Positions 34,610 to 43,502 of a stretch of DNA of 64,000 nucleotides are shown one piece after another (the first letter of the stretch is position 1; each line of letters starts with the position of its first letter). The notes under the pieces were generated by a model. It ran no database searches, was not told the DNA's origin, and saw only the letters and a program-made list of their open reading frames with translations. The DNA lies in NCBI GenBank assembly GCA_028824295.1, contig JAPPED010000003.1, positions 310,001 to 374,000 on the forward strand, read 5' to 3'. Source of the stretch: Rhodospirillales bacterium (lineage in GTDB: Bacteria > Pseudomonadota > Alphaproteobacteria > TMED109). A program made the position numbers and the translations under genes.

Positions 34610-35518
34610 TCATCGGTATTTCACGTCCGTCCAAGGGCCTCCAGGAGGCCAAGAGGCAACCGCTGTGCGGGCCAGCACGGGCTGCAGGAAGGCGCGCAGA
34701 TCATTGATGACCTCGGCGAATGGAGCGGGTGCTACTTCAAAGCGGTCGCGCGCGAGGAAAGCCCGCCACTGGGGTTCTCTCTCAAGGGCAAAACCATCGC
34801 TGAGGCCGACAGGGACTTGACCCGGCAAGGGGGTTTGGCGTCGCTCGAAGGTCCGACGGATGGCCTCCGACAGGCCGTCGCCTTCGAACGCAAATTTCTG
34901 CGCGATCGTCCAGAGGTCGTAGAAATCCTTCATGCGGCTGTTCCCGATACCGAGCCAGACGATCGCTTGAGTCTTCTCGGCGACGACGGTTTCAGGCGGA
35001 TAGGTGTGCAGGATTGGCGCAGGCGCGTCGAGAAGGGCCGGGTATTCAATCTCGATTGCCGCAGGCGTGATCACGTCGCCAAAACCGACATCGATCTGGA
35101 TGGGCAGTTGCGCCCCGGCGATGGTTGCGTCGGTTCTGACGCGCACACCGGGATATTCGCCTTCGCTGCGGATTGGAGCGGCTTCGACGCCGGCAACGTC
35201 GAAGACGACCCCATCGTCAGGTACCTCCACAGAGCAGATGGAGCGGATGGTTGCCGCAACCGTTGAGGGATCGGGATCGCCATGACCCAGCAAGTCGAGG
35301 TCACGGGTCGGTCGGAAGGGATCGTCCTGCCAGATTGCGAAGAGCATCGCGCCCTTCAGGACAAACCGTTCGCGCTGGTCCGAGACGCTGAGTCGGTAGA
35401 GCAATCGCTCGAGCGCGTAGCGGGTGAGGAGAATCTGAAAATCGGTCTGTTCGACGCGGGCGCGCGCGAGCAGTCGGGCGCGCACGGATGCGCCAACATT
35501 GCGAAGCTCACGTGCCAT
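34610..35518 (-). CDS. abiEii: AbiEii/AbiGii-family nucleotidyltransferase toxin
   Basis: A 302-residue type IV toxin of the DNA polymerase-beta nucleotidyltransferase fold: 'FVLKGAMLFAIW' and 'RPTRDLDLLG' (the GS...DxD region), 'IQIDVGFGD' (third Asp) and 'VVAEKTQAIV' (Lys). AbiEii-type toxins (MenT relatives) transfer nucleotides to tRNA ends or similar targets. The start at 35518 gives an 11-base overlap with the abiEi stop, the normal coupling. A start at 35539 is possible. Complete and expected to be active. Confidence 0.9.
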   Translation of the reverse strand: MARELRNVGASVRARLLARARVEQTDFQILLTRYALERLLYRLSVSDQRERFVLKGAMLFAIWQDDPFRPTRDLDLLGHGDPDPSTVAATIRSICSVEVPDDGVVFDVAGVEAAPIRSEGEYPGVRVRTDATIAGAQLPIQIDVGFGDVITPAAIEIEYPALLDAPAPILHTYPPETVVAEKTQAIVWLGIGNSRMKDFYDLWTIAQKFAFEGDGLSEAIRRTFERRQTPLPGQVPVGLSDGFALEREPQWRAFLARDRFEVAPAPFAEVINDLRAFLQPVLARTAVASWPPGGPWTDVKYR

Positions 35519-36131
35519 CGACGACCATCGCTTCGACATAGGGCCGCATCACGGACCAGACACGCGTCGTGCGAGCGAATTCCCAGAGCTGGTCGGATGT
35601 GACGCGGCCGCTGCGGAGACCCTCGCGGAGCCCTTCCAGCGCGATGTCGAGTCCGATCTTGTTGCGATACCGGAAGCAGTCGACGATCGACTTGGCGGGC
35701 TCAAATATAGGGACATCGATACCCTCGATTAGATGTCGTTTCACGCCTCCGTCTAGGGCGTGACCGCTGAACCGCACGAAGCGGACCGGGGGGTATTCGA
35801 GGTTGGGTTTCCATCCGGTGCGGTCGATCGCCATCCACACGGCCGAAGGCATTTGTAGAGTCAGTTCATGAAACTGCAGCGCGGATGTGAGGCAGATCAC
35901 GCCCTTTGGCACGAGAGCGGAGGCTTCCGCAAGGCTGCGCCGGGGATCCGGATTCGCGTTGGCCAGTTGGTATAGGCCTCGGGCCACACGCACGACAGTC
36001 CCGTCCCGAACTAGGCGGGCTACCGTTTCTGCGCCGACCCCAGCGTCGCGTAGATCGGGCATGCGCACTAGCCCCCGGCGACGAAAGTGGCGCAGGGCCG
36101 TGTCGCGCTGCTTGGCCGGCTTATGTGACAT
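35508..36131 (-). CDS. abiEi: AbiEi-family type IV antitoxin / transcriptional autorepressor
   Basis: A 207-residue protein with an N-terminal winged helix ('ALRHFRRRGLVRMPDLRDAG', 'VARGLYQLA') and a C-terminal AbiEi antitoxin domain ('IFEPAKSIVDCFRYRNKIGLD'). AbiEi represses its own promoter and antagonises AbiEii without forming a tight complex. The ATG at 36131 is chosen because the fold begins there; the frame is open to 36170. The upstream region is AT-rich and probably carries its promoter and operator. Confidence 0.88.
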   Translation of the reverse strand: MSHKPAKQRDTALRHFRRRGLVRMPDLRDAGVGAETVARLVRDGTVVRVARGLYQLANANPDPRRSLAEASALVPKGVICLTSALQFHELTLQMPSAVWMAIDRTGWKPNLEYPPVRFVRFSGHALDGGVKRHLIEGIDVPIFEPAKSIVDCFRYRNKIGLDIALEGLREGLRSGRVTSDQLWEFARTTRVWSVMRPYVEAMVVDGT

Positions 36132-36194
36132 AGTCTCATCTTGTTTGATTGATAGAAGAGGATATATCACATTTCTGCCGAGGAATCACGGTTC

Positions 36195-36320
36195 ATGGCA
36201 CAGAAGGCACCGGGAAAGGAGCACCAAAAGGGTCTGACGCTTCTGCAGACCGCGGATATGTTTCGCGACGAGGACACCGCCTACGCATGGCTTGGAGATG
36301 ACACCGTGGTGTTGGCGTCA
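36195..36320 (+). pseudogene. N-terminal remnant of an IS1595-type (ISXO2-like) transposase
   Basis: The frame starts with 'MAQKAPGKEHQKGL' and continues 'LLQTADMFRDEDTAYAWL', which is the characteristic N-terminus of IS1595-group transposases. The zinc ribbon and ISXO2 catalytic domain that should follow are absent, and the sequence degenerates about 100-130 bases in. The remnant lies between abiEi and hipA and suggests insertion-sequence-mediated rearrangement here. Confidence 0.65.
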
Positions 36321-36362
36321 GCGCGAAGGTTGTCCTGCAATCAGTCGCGTTGGGAACTCTTG

Positions 36363-37586
36363 TTATTTCAATCGTAGCTTACGGAGATGGGCGTCAATTC
36401 GGTCCGTTACCTGCCTGCGTTGCGGCAGGTGGTGCTTCTCCTTTTCCCACACTTCATGGAACCGCTCCATCGTCTGTCGAGCAGTCTTGAGCACCGGTGT
36501 CTCAGGCAGACGGGCCTTGGCGGCTAGGTAGGACAGTTCGTCGCTTGTGTAGCCGTCGAAGCGCTTTGTTCTCGCGAACTTGAGTGCCGCGTTCTCGTCC
36601 TCGATATAGGGAATGGTCGAGACAAGATCGTAGGCCGGCGACAGCGCGGGTGTCCGTTTGTCGGGATAGATCAGCGACCAGTTCTTCAGATGCATGTCGG
36701 CGTTGCCGGTCAGCGTGCAGAAGGTCAAACGCCTGATGAATTCTTCCACGTCGGTCTCGCCGGTCTCCACTCCAAGTACGGTTGCAATATTGCGGTAGCT
36801 CGCTGTGTCATATTTCTTCTCGGGGTAAACCCCGAAGACCTGCGCGAAGTCCTCCGTGTGGACGGGCCCGTCCGGTGTGCGGTCAAAACGCTTGATCACA
36901 AGGGCCTGTCCTTTGAGATCGCTGATCCCCTTTGGCAGGTTTCCGATCGCTTCCACATCGATGAGCTGAATTTCGGGCACATCGATGCCGACCTGGCGGG
37001 CCAGGGTAAGGAGCGCATATTCGTTCTCGGGTATGCCCTCGAATCTCACGGACGGAAGTTTGACGATCCATGAGCCACCGACGCCGGATGCCGGTATGGT
37101 CAGGCCCTTGTTGGATTGGTCGGTCTGGATCGCCGAGAATTTCAGCTGCACGCCTGCGAGCGAAAAGCGGAGCGCATTCGCGCGCTTCAGTCTGGTGTCT
37201 TCGGCGCTGTCGTCCATCTGACCGGGTGGCCATTCTTTGCCATCCGCGGGATCGACCGTGATCGCGCCCGAGAGGTCGTGACCCAGGGCCCAGAGCAGGT
37301 GGAACTCGCGCTCCTGCTTCACACCGGCAAGGCCCGCGAGATATGTCCGTAGATGTCCCTCGGGTAGCAGGTTCGAAAAGAAGGGCAACAGGCGTGTCCG
37401 CTTGACCGGAAGTTCGGTAATCAGTTGCCCGTACTGGTCCTTGAACCCTAGTCCAAGAGTCGGTCGGTTCCCGTCGGCGATGTAGTCGGCCGTGAAGCTG
37501 AAGAGTGTGCGGTCGCCGCCGACATGCGCCAGCGTGCCGATCGTTTCGCCATGGAGGTTGACGTTGAGGACTGAGACGTCAGCCAT
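36363..37586 (-). CDS. hipA: HipA-family serine/threonine kinase toxin
   Basis: A 407-residue kinase. The N-terminal subdomain (residues 1-100, 'ADVSVLNVNLHGETIGTL') is followed by the kinase core with the Gly-rich 'LRFSLAGVQLKFSA', the activating loop region 'IKRFDRTPDGPVHTEDFAQV', the catalytic 'NADMHLKNWSLIY' (Asp/Asn) and metal-binding 'SPAYDLVST'. HipA toxins phosphorylate glutamyl-tRNA synthetase. The ATG at 37586 overlaps hipB by 8 bases. All catalytic residues are intact. Confidence 0.93.
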   Translation of the reverse strand: MADVSVLNVNLHGETIGTLAHVGGDRTLFSFTADYIADGNRPTLGLGFKDQYGQLITELPVKRTRLLPFFSNLLPEGHLRTYLAGLAGVKQEREFHLLWALGHDLSGAITVDPADGKEWPPGQMDDSAEDTRLKRANALRFSLAGVQLKFSAIQTDQSNKGLTIPASGVGGSWIVKLPSVRFEGIPENEYALLTLARQVGIDVPEIQLIDVEAIGNLPKGISDLKGQALVIKRFDRTPDGPVHTEDFAQVFGVYPEKKYDTASYRNIATVLGVETGETDVEEFIRRLTFCTLTGNADMHLKNWSLIYPDKRTPALSPAYDLVSTIPYIEDENAALKFARTKRFDGYTSDELSYLAAKARLPETPVLKTARQTMERFHEVWEKEKHHLPQRRQVTDRIDAHLRKLRLK

Positions 37587-38247
37587 CGTCGTTCTCCCTG
37601 TCATCATCAAGGCGATAAGCCGGTCGAGGCGGCGATGGCTGCTCGGATTGGGCGTGCACGAGCCGGTCCCGCAAGTTCTGTACGGTGCTCGCCACTCTTT
37701 GTAGTGACTCCAGGTATTCCGGCGGAATTCCTGCCGTCTCGTCGATTGCCTCCAGCTGCTTTGCGGATCCTTGCCGTGCTTTCGCAAGAACCTTGTACGT
37801 CTGTTGCAGCTTGCCGAACCGCCTGCCTACATCCCGCAGTGCTTCCAGTTCTTTATTGACGTCGCCTAACGTTCTGAGAGCGTGGAGGTTGTCCTGGAGT
37901 TGCTTCAGTTTGCTTAGGCCGGGATAGATGGTGCTGAGGTCCCTGACGGCATCCAGAGTGCGATTGAGTTCCTTGACTGCTGGCGTGGCTGTGGCGGTTG
38001 GTACGGTGGCGCGCACAATGTTGTCCACTGCGGGCACGGCCTTGCGTGGGACCAGCCTGAGGTCAAGGTCGAGCGCGCGCGCCAGTTCAGTCAGGCTCGA
38101 CAGGCGGATGTCGGCTCCGCCACTCTCGATCTTGGAAATATGGCTTTGCGGGACGCCTGTGCGCTTGCTCAAGGCCCTCTGGCTGAGGCCTTTTGTTGCT
38201 CTTGCGCGCTTGAGCGCGACGATAATGTCCTGTGTTGCGTGACGCAT
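37579..38247 (-). CDS. hipB: HipB-like XRE regulator with long C-terminal extension
   Basis: A 222-residue protein. Residues about 10-70 form an XRE helix-turn-helix ('GLSQRALSKRTGVPQSHISK') that should repress the hipBA promoter and hold HipA inactive. The remaining 150 residues are a helical, probably coiled-coil extension ('VKELNRTLDAVRDLSTIYPG') rarely seen in HipB, which is usually 70-110 residues. I take the ATG at 38247; one at 38271 is also possible. The AT-rich upstream DNA has a palindrome at 38323-38340. Confidence 0.85.
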   Translation of the reverse strand: MRHATQDIIVALKRARATKGLSQRALSKRTGVPQSHISKIESGGADIRLSSLTELARALDLDLRLVPRKAVPAVDNIVRATVPTATATPAVKELNRTLDAVRDLSTIYPGLSKLKQLQDNLHALRTLGDVNKELEALRDVGRRFGKLQQTYKVLAKARQGSAKQLEAIDETAGIPPEYLESLQRVASTVQNLRDRLVHAQSEQPSPPRPAYRLDDDRENDDG

Positions 38248-38322
38248 TGATATGTTTTTCCATATCTCCATGTCACAACAATATAATAAAGTATATCATG
38301 ACCAATACTACCGGCTAGCCAT

Positions 38323-38340
38323 GATCTATTTCTATAGATC
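38323..38340. promoter_or_regulatory. Candidate HipB operator palindrome
   Basis: GATCTAT, TTCT, ATAGATC: a perfect 7-bp dyad in an AT-rich segment about 75 bases upstream of hipB and downstream of the abiEi-like gene end. HipB proteins bind such dyads. Only one copy is evident. Confidence 0.45.
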
Positions 38341-38402
38341 ATTATTGAATGATCATCTTCTATTACCTATCAAGTACGGTGCTGGGCAGACGGCAATGCC
38401 AT

Positions 38403-39197
38403 CTACACCCCCTCGAAGTGGTGTTCGAGGACGTCGACGGGGAGAATGACGTTCCAGTGCTTGGCTGTCTTGCCCGCGCCCGGTCTGGCGCCGAGAGCGT
38501 ATCGGGGCTGAGCCGGCATGAGGGTCCCAAGTTCCTCGAGCGCCGCACCCGGGACGCTCAGCCGCCGTTGCTCGCGCTCCAACCAGAAGCCCACGGCGCC
38601 GGCGGCAGTGGCCTTGCCGAGCGCGCGCACGTAGCGGACCAGCGCCAGGGCGTCGATCCGCACCACCAGATGCAGGGAGTTGAAGAGTTCCTCCGCGCCC
38701 CCGGCGAGGTCATAACGGTCGAACACATCAGCGATCGTCCGCTCGATCGTGGTTACGCTGACCTCCTGGCCCAGGCGGTCGACCGCCGTGACGCCTTCCG
38801 GAGGCTCGAAGCCGCGTGGCGGCCTGACGAACCGGCAAGCGAAACCGGCTGCCTCGAACATGCCGGGCACTCCCTCCGCGATGACCTGCACATCATGCCC
38901 CTCTGTGTAGGCGTAACCCTGCAGCTCAAAGGCCGAGTGATAGGCGATCGTGCCGCCATGGCGCAGACGGGAGGCGGCCAGGAAACGGTCGACCGACCAG
39001 GTCGCTGCGTCGGCATGCTTGGGCACCGAGGCGAAGACGCCACGGGCAATGCGCCGGATGTTGCCGGCCTGGAGATGCTGGGCGAGCATCGCTGTGACGA
39101 CCTTGTCATCAGGCCGGCGGCCAACGGCCGCGGCATACTCCGGTCGCCGAAAGACCGCGTTGGCGCTGAAGAATGGCGCGGAGACGAGTCGGGGCAT
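38403..39197 (-). CDS. Orphan AbiEi-like type IV antitoxin/regulator
   Basis: A 264-residue protein of the AbiEi superfamily: an N-terminal winged-helix part ('LQAGNIRRIARGVFASVP'), then 'GGTIAYHSAFELQGYAYT' and the 'TTIERTIADVFDRYDLAGG' motif of the AbiEi C-terminal domain. No nucleotidyltransferase toxin lies next to it; the downstream gene is hipB. It could be a solitary repressor or an antitoxin that lost its toxin. A perfect 9-bp inverted repeat overlaps its probable promoter. Confidence 0.8.
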   Translation of the reverse strand: MPRLVSAPFFSANAVFRRPEYAAAVGRRPDDKVVTAMLAQHLQAGNIRRIARGVFASVPKHADAATWSVDRFLAASRLRHGGTIAYHSAFELQGYAYTEGHDVQVIAEGVPGMFEAAGFACRFVRPPRGFEPPEGVTAVDRLGQEVSVTTIERTIADVFDRYDLAGGAEELFNSLHLVVRIDALALVRYVRALGKATAAGAVGFWLEREQRRLSVPGAALEELGTLMPAQPRYALGARPGAGKTAKHWNVILPVDVLEHHFEGV

Positions 39198-39246
39198 GAC
39201 GGATCGGGATATCCTGCAATAAAATACATTGTAGCCATATATAATC

Positions 39247-39276
39247 TATAGTTTGATGCGTCAATAACAAACTATA
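39247..39276. promoter_or_regulatory. Operator/promoter of the orphan AbiEi-like gene
   Basis: TATAGTTTG (39247-39255) and CAAACTATA (39268-39276) form a perfect 9-bp inverted repeat with a 12-base spacer, 50-80 bases upstream of the AbiEi-like start. On the minus strand TTGACG lies in the spacer and TATATG 17 bases later, a good -35/-10 pair. Binding at the repeat would therefore block transcription. Confidence 0.6.
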
Positions 39277-39467
39277 ATGCGTCGACCATGTTCTCGTCTG
39301 AGCGGGCTTCCACTGCTGCGCTGGACCGTCCACCGCGCAGTGGCTATTCCGCGCGTAGTAGCCGGCACCCTGCGCCGGCGAGGCGGTCTGGCCAATGGAG
39401 GCTACCAACGCAGCAGCCCGGCGACGGTGTGTTGAAGGCGCCCTTGAACCGGCCTAAGGTCGGCAAC

Positions 39468-39671
39468 ATGCAGAAGGACAAGAACACAAATTCCCCGCCA
39501 CCGGACATGCCGGGTCGGCGGAAGGACTGGCGCGATCGGATCAAGGCCGACCTCGCGGCCCAGGTCAAGGCCGGCGGGACCCTCTACGGCATCCGGCCCG
39601 ACGGCACGTGGATTGCCCGGACCAGGGATGGGGACAGGGTCATCAAACGACGAGACCGGAAGTCCGCCTGA
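39468..39671 (+). CDS. Small putative antitoxin paired with zeta-type toxin
   Basis: A 67-residue basic protein. The C-terminal part 'GGTLYGIRPDGTWIARTRDG' looks like a small beta hairpin. It lies 24 bases before the zeta-type kinase gene. A decayed copy of the same pair exists at 57728-58000, so the two genes travel as a unit, which argues for antitoxin function. It does not resemble the three-helix epsilon antitoxin. The start at 39468 is the ATG conserved in both copies. Confidence 0.65.
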   Translation: MQKDKNTNSPPPDMPGRRKDWRDRIKADLAAQVKAGGTLYGIRPDGTWIARTRDGDRVIKRRDRKSA

Positions 39672-39695
39672 ATCGGCTGGTCGGCGCTTTCCACG

Positions 39696-40262
39696 ATGCC
39701 GACGCTCTACGTTGTCGCCGGCCCGAACGGGTGCGGCAAGTCCACCCTGACGCGTACCGTTTGGCGCGGGGAAGTGGAGATCATCGACCCCGATGCGATT
39801 GCGCTTCGCTTGCCCGACGGTCCGGGCCAGGCCGCCCGTGAAGCGGCGCGCCGCCGCCGGGCGGCGCTCCGCGCGGACCGGGCGCATCTGCTGGAAACCA
39901 CCTTGGCCGGTTCCGGTGTCCTCCGCCACATGGACACCGCCCGAATGGCACGGTACCGGATCGAACTGCACTACATGTGTCTGGAGTCGCCCGACCTGGC
40001 GTTGTGCCGCATCCGCAACCGGGTTGCGCTCGGCGGTCACGATGTCCCGGAACCGGACGCGCGAAGGCGGTTCGCCCGGTCGCGGGCCAACCTGCCTGCC
40101 GCAGTCGCGCTGGCCGACGCGGTTCGTCTGTACGACAACACCGACCATGACCGGCCGCACCGCGAAGTTGCGGTCCACGCCGAAGCGAGTTGGTGGACGG
40201 CGAAGCAACTTCCGACCTGGGCGGATGCCGCAATCGCACGGGTGACGACGCTATCCCCGTAA
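39696..40262 (+). CDS. Zeta-toxin-family P-loop kinase
   Basis: A 188-residue P-loop protein with 'VAGPNGCGKSTLTR' at residues 7-20, 'EIIDPDAIA' (substrate-binding Asp) and a basic C-terminal region ('RRRFARSRANLPAAVALAD') typical of the zeta/AAA-type toxins that phosphorylate UDP-N-acetylglucosamine or other small targets. The family is short here compared with streptococcal zeta (about 280). An active kinase is expected. The 67-residue gene upstream is the likely antidote. Confidence 0.85.
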   Translation: MPTLYVVAGPNGCGKSTLTRTVWRGEVEIIDPDAIALRLPDGPGQAAREAARRRRAALRADRAHLLETTLAGSGVLRHMDTARMARYRIELHYMCLESPDLALCRIRNRVALGGHDVPEPDARRRFARSRANLPAAVALADAVRLYDNTDHDRPHREVAVHAEASWWTAKQLPTWADAAIARVTTLSP

Positions 40263-40710
40263 GGGCGGCAGCGAGGGTGTAATACACCCTAGCGAACTCA
40301 GCGACGTCACCGAGCCAGACCTTTCGGGAACAACCGAAGGCTGCAGCGGATCAAATCAAGGTCGTCAGAAGATGTCGGTCTTGATAGTTGCACGGCCCTG
40401 CAGCCGAAGCGGGCCGTAGAGGACGGACTTGCTCTCGAGGGTAATTTCGTGTCCTTAGGAACGTTGCATTTGCAACTTGGCAAACCGATGGCAACCATCC
40501 GGTTTCAGAATATGCACAGCGGACGACGAGGCGCTCAGTTCCCGCGCACGCTTTGAGGACGCCGGGCGGTTTCTCCCACATCGCCAATTCATCACGCGAG
40601 GTTGACGCCGAGCATTTGGAGTGGCGAGCGGCAACCACCTGACGGGCCGGGGCAGTGCCGTGTTTGTGTCCCGGCGCGCCGCGCGAAACCGAGAAGGGAC
40701 CAGCAACGCC
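40263..40710. other. Intergenic region downstream of zeta-type toxin
   Basis: A 448-base gap with no supportable gene. A perfect 7-bp hairpin AGGGTGT-AAT-ACACCCT lies at 40274-40290, 12 bases after the toxin stop. It lacks a T-run, so it could be a processing or terminator hairpin. Confidence 0.4.
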
Positions 40711-41370
40711 ATGAGCAACCTGACACTGGTGATCGGCAACAAGAACTACTCATCCTGGTCGCTCCGGCCCTGGCTTGCCATGCGCCACGCCGGAATCCCC
40801 TTCGACGAGCGGCTGCTGCGGCTGTTCGATGACCACTGGAAGGAGGCCATCACTGCCGTTTCGCCCTCCGGCCGCGTGCCGGTGCTGCTGCACGGCGAGC
40901 GCACGGTTTGGGAAACGCTGGCGATCCTGGAATACGTCAATGAGTTGTTCCCGGACGCCGGGCTCTGGCCCGCCGGCCGCGACGCCCGCGCCCAGGCCCG
41001 TGCGGTCGCGAACGAGATGCACGCGGGCTTCATCGCCCTGCGCACCCACATGCCCATGAACCTGCGCCGTCGTGACCTCAAGGGGAAGGGCCGCGCGCCG
41101 GGAGTCGACGGCGATATCGCGCGGGTCTGCGAGATCTGGCGAGACTGCCGGGCACGATGGGGCGCGGGCGGCGATTTCCTGTTCGGGGCCTTCAGCGCGG
41201 CCGACGCCATGTTTGCGCCGGTGGTGACCAGGCTGGACACCTACGGCATCGATCTCGACGAGACCTGCGATGCCTACAGTCGTGCCGTGCTGAGCCTGCC
41301 GGCCTTCACGGAATGGCGCGAGGCAGCGCTGAAGGAGCCTTGGATCGTGCCCGAGGACGAAATTGACTGA
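40711..41370 (+). CDS. Glutathione S-transferase (YfcF-like)
   Basis: A 219-residue GST with the N-terminal thioredoxin fold ('IGNKNYSSWSLRPWLAMRHAG', whose Ser residues serve as catalytic contacts), the cis-Pro 'SGRVPVLL' and 'ETLAILEYV'. The C-terminal alpha domain has 'FGAFSAADAMFAPVVTRL'. It resembles E. coli YfcF. The ATG at 40711 is chosen at the fold boundary, with 'aaggga' 14-19 bases upstream. Glutathione peroxidase or conjugation activity is likely; substrate unknown. Confidence 0.88.
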   Translation: MSNLTLVIGNKNYSSWSLRPWLAMRHAGIPFDERLLRLFDDHWKEAITAVSPSGRVPVLLHGERTVWETLAILEYVNELFPDAGLWPAGRDARAQARAVANEMHAGFIALRTHMPMNLRRRDLKGKGRAPGVDGDIARVCEIWRDCRARWGAGGDFLFGAFSAADAMFAPVVTRLDTYGIDLDETCDAYSRAVLSLPAFTEWREAALKEPWIVPEDEID

Positions 41371-41634
41371 AGGCCCGTGTAGAGCTCGTTTCGGCCGGAA
41401 CGCATGACGGCGTGCCGATTGACGACGTCACAGCGGGAGCCGGCCGCGGACTTCTGATCGTGCCAGTACTGCGCGGATCACTGACGGTGCAGCGCGTCGC
41501 GGAATGCGGTCCGGTAGTCGGGATGATCTTCGCGCCGATCACATGGTTGTTGCGTGTAGGACCCTGTCCAGCCAGGGCGCCAGGTGATCGATCACTTGGT
41601 GACGCCGATCGGCGTCCAAGCTGCTCGCGGGGCC

Positions 41635-42153
41635 TCAGTCGACGGACATCACGGCATCGGGGTCGTGAATGTGGATGAGCATGATCACCCACTTGCCGTC
41701 CTTCTTCCTGAGGGTGTAGGTGGCGCCGCCGCGCTGATAGACCTGCCCGCGGGAATTCAGGCGTTCGAACGCGGTACTCGCGATTGCGGTGCCTTCGGTG
41801 AGCCGTTTGACGTTGAGCACAACCCAGCGGGAATCCTCGAAACCGCCGTGGAACATGTAGCGCTTCCATTTCTTGATGGTCAGGCGGATGTCCTTCGGCG
41901 TTTCGTAGGCGCGCAGGTCCCCGTTGGGAGCGAGCATGAACAGCGGTGCGTCGTACAGCGGCACGATCTCCCAGGCGTGCCCGTGGTCGAAGGTCTCGAG
42001 GTAGTTCCGCATGAACGTGTCGATCTCGTCATCGCCCGTGGCGCCCTGCACCGGCAGCGCCAACATGACCCACGTTGCCGCGACGGCGACGCGGGAAGCG
42101 AACCTCGCGCCGTGACCTCGTCGCAAGGGTTGCCGAACGGCTTCACCTGACAT
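41635..42153 (-). CDS. Exported SnoaL/DUF4440-like protein
   Basis: A 172-residue protein with an N-terminal signal segment ('RVAVAATWVMLALPVQGATG', about residues 19-38) and a mature domain of cone-like NTF2 fold ('FMRNYLETFDHGHAWEIVPLYDA', 'YTLRKKDGKWVIMLIHIHD'). Such domains bind or transform small ligands in the periplasm. The ATG at 42153 is selected because it leaves a normal signal peptide. No clear operon partner. Function unknown. Confidence 0.7.
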   Translation of the reverse strand: MSGEAVRQPLRRGHGARFASRVAVAATWVMLALPVQGATGDDEIDTFMRNYLETFDHGHAWEIVPLYDAPLFMLAPNGDLRAYETPKDIRLTIKKWKRYMFHGGFEDSRWVVLNVKRLTEGTAIASTAFERLNSRGQVYQRGGATYTLRKKDGKWVIMLIHIHDPDAVMSVD

Positions 42154-42467
42154 GACGCTGCTCCTTGAGGCTCGGTCTCGCAAATCCACCTGCCCGCTTG
42201 CCCAGACGATGTTGCGGTATCGATCGGATCATAGGCAGGTACGGACCGGACACGTATGGAGACACGGATTCGCGTGCGGAGTCCGGGCGGCTTCCACTGG
42301 CACTTCCAATTTCCACGAAGGAAGGCGGGCTATGCGGGAGGTGTGGCGGTCCAGCCGGCAGGCCGACCACTGGCGTGCCCGGTTCCCTGCCGCCCTAGGC
42401 ACCGCCCCGCCCGGCGTGCCGGAGGCGTCAGGCGAGGGCCTCGAGGCGACGTTGGCGGATCCGAGCG
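42154..42467. other. Intergenic region, no gene seen
   Basis: A 314-base gap between two minus-strand genes. No supportable frame or terminator with a T-run was found; it presumably holds the promoter of the SnoaL-like gene. Confidence 0.4.
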
Positions 42468-43498
<1,031 letters not shown>

Positions 43499-43502
<4 letters not shown>

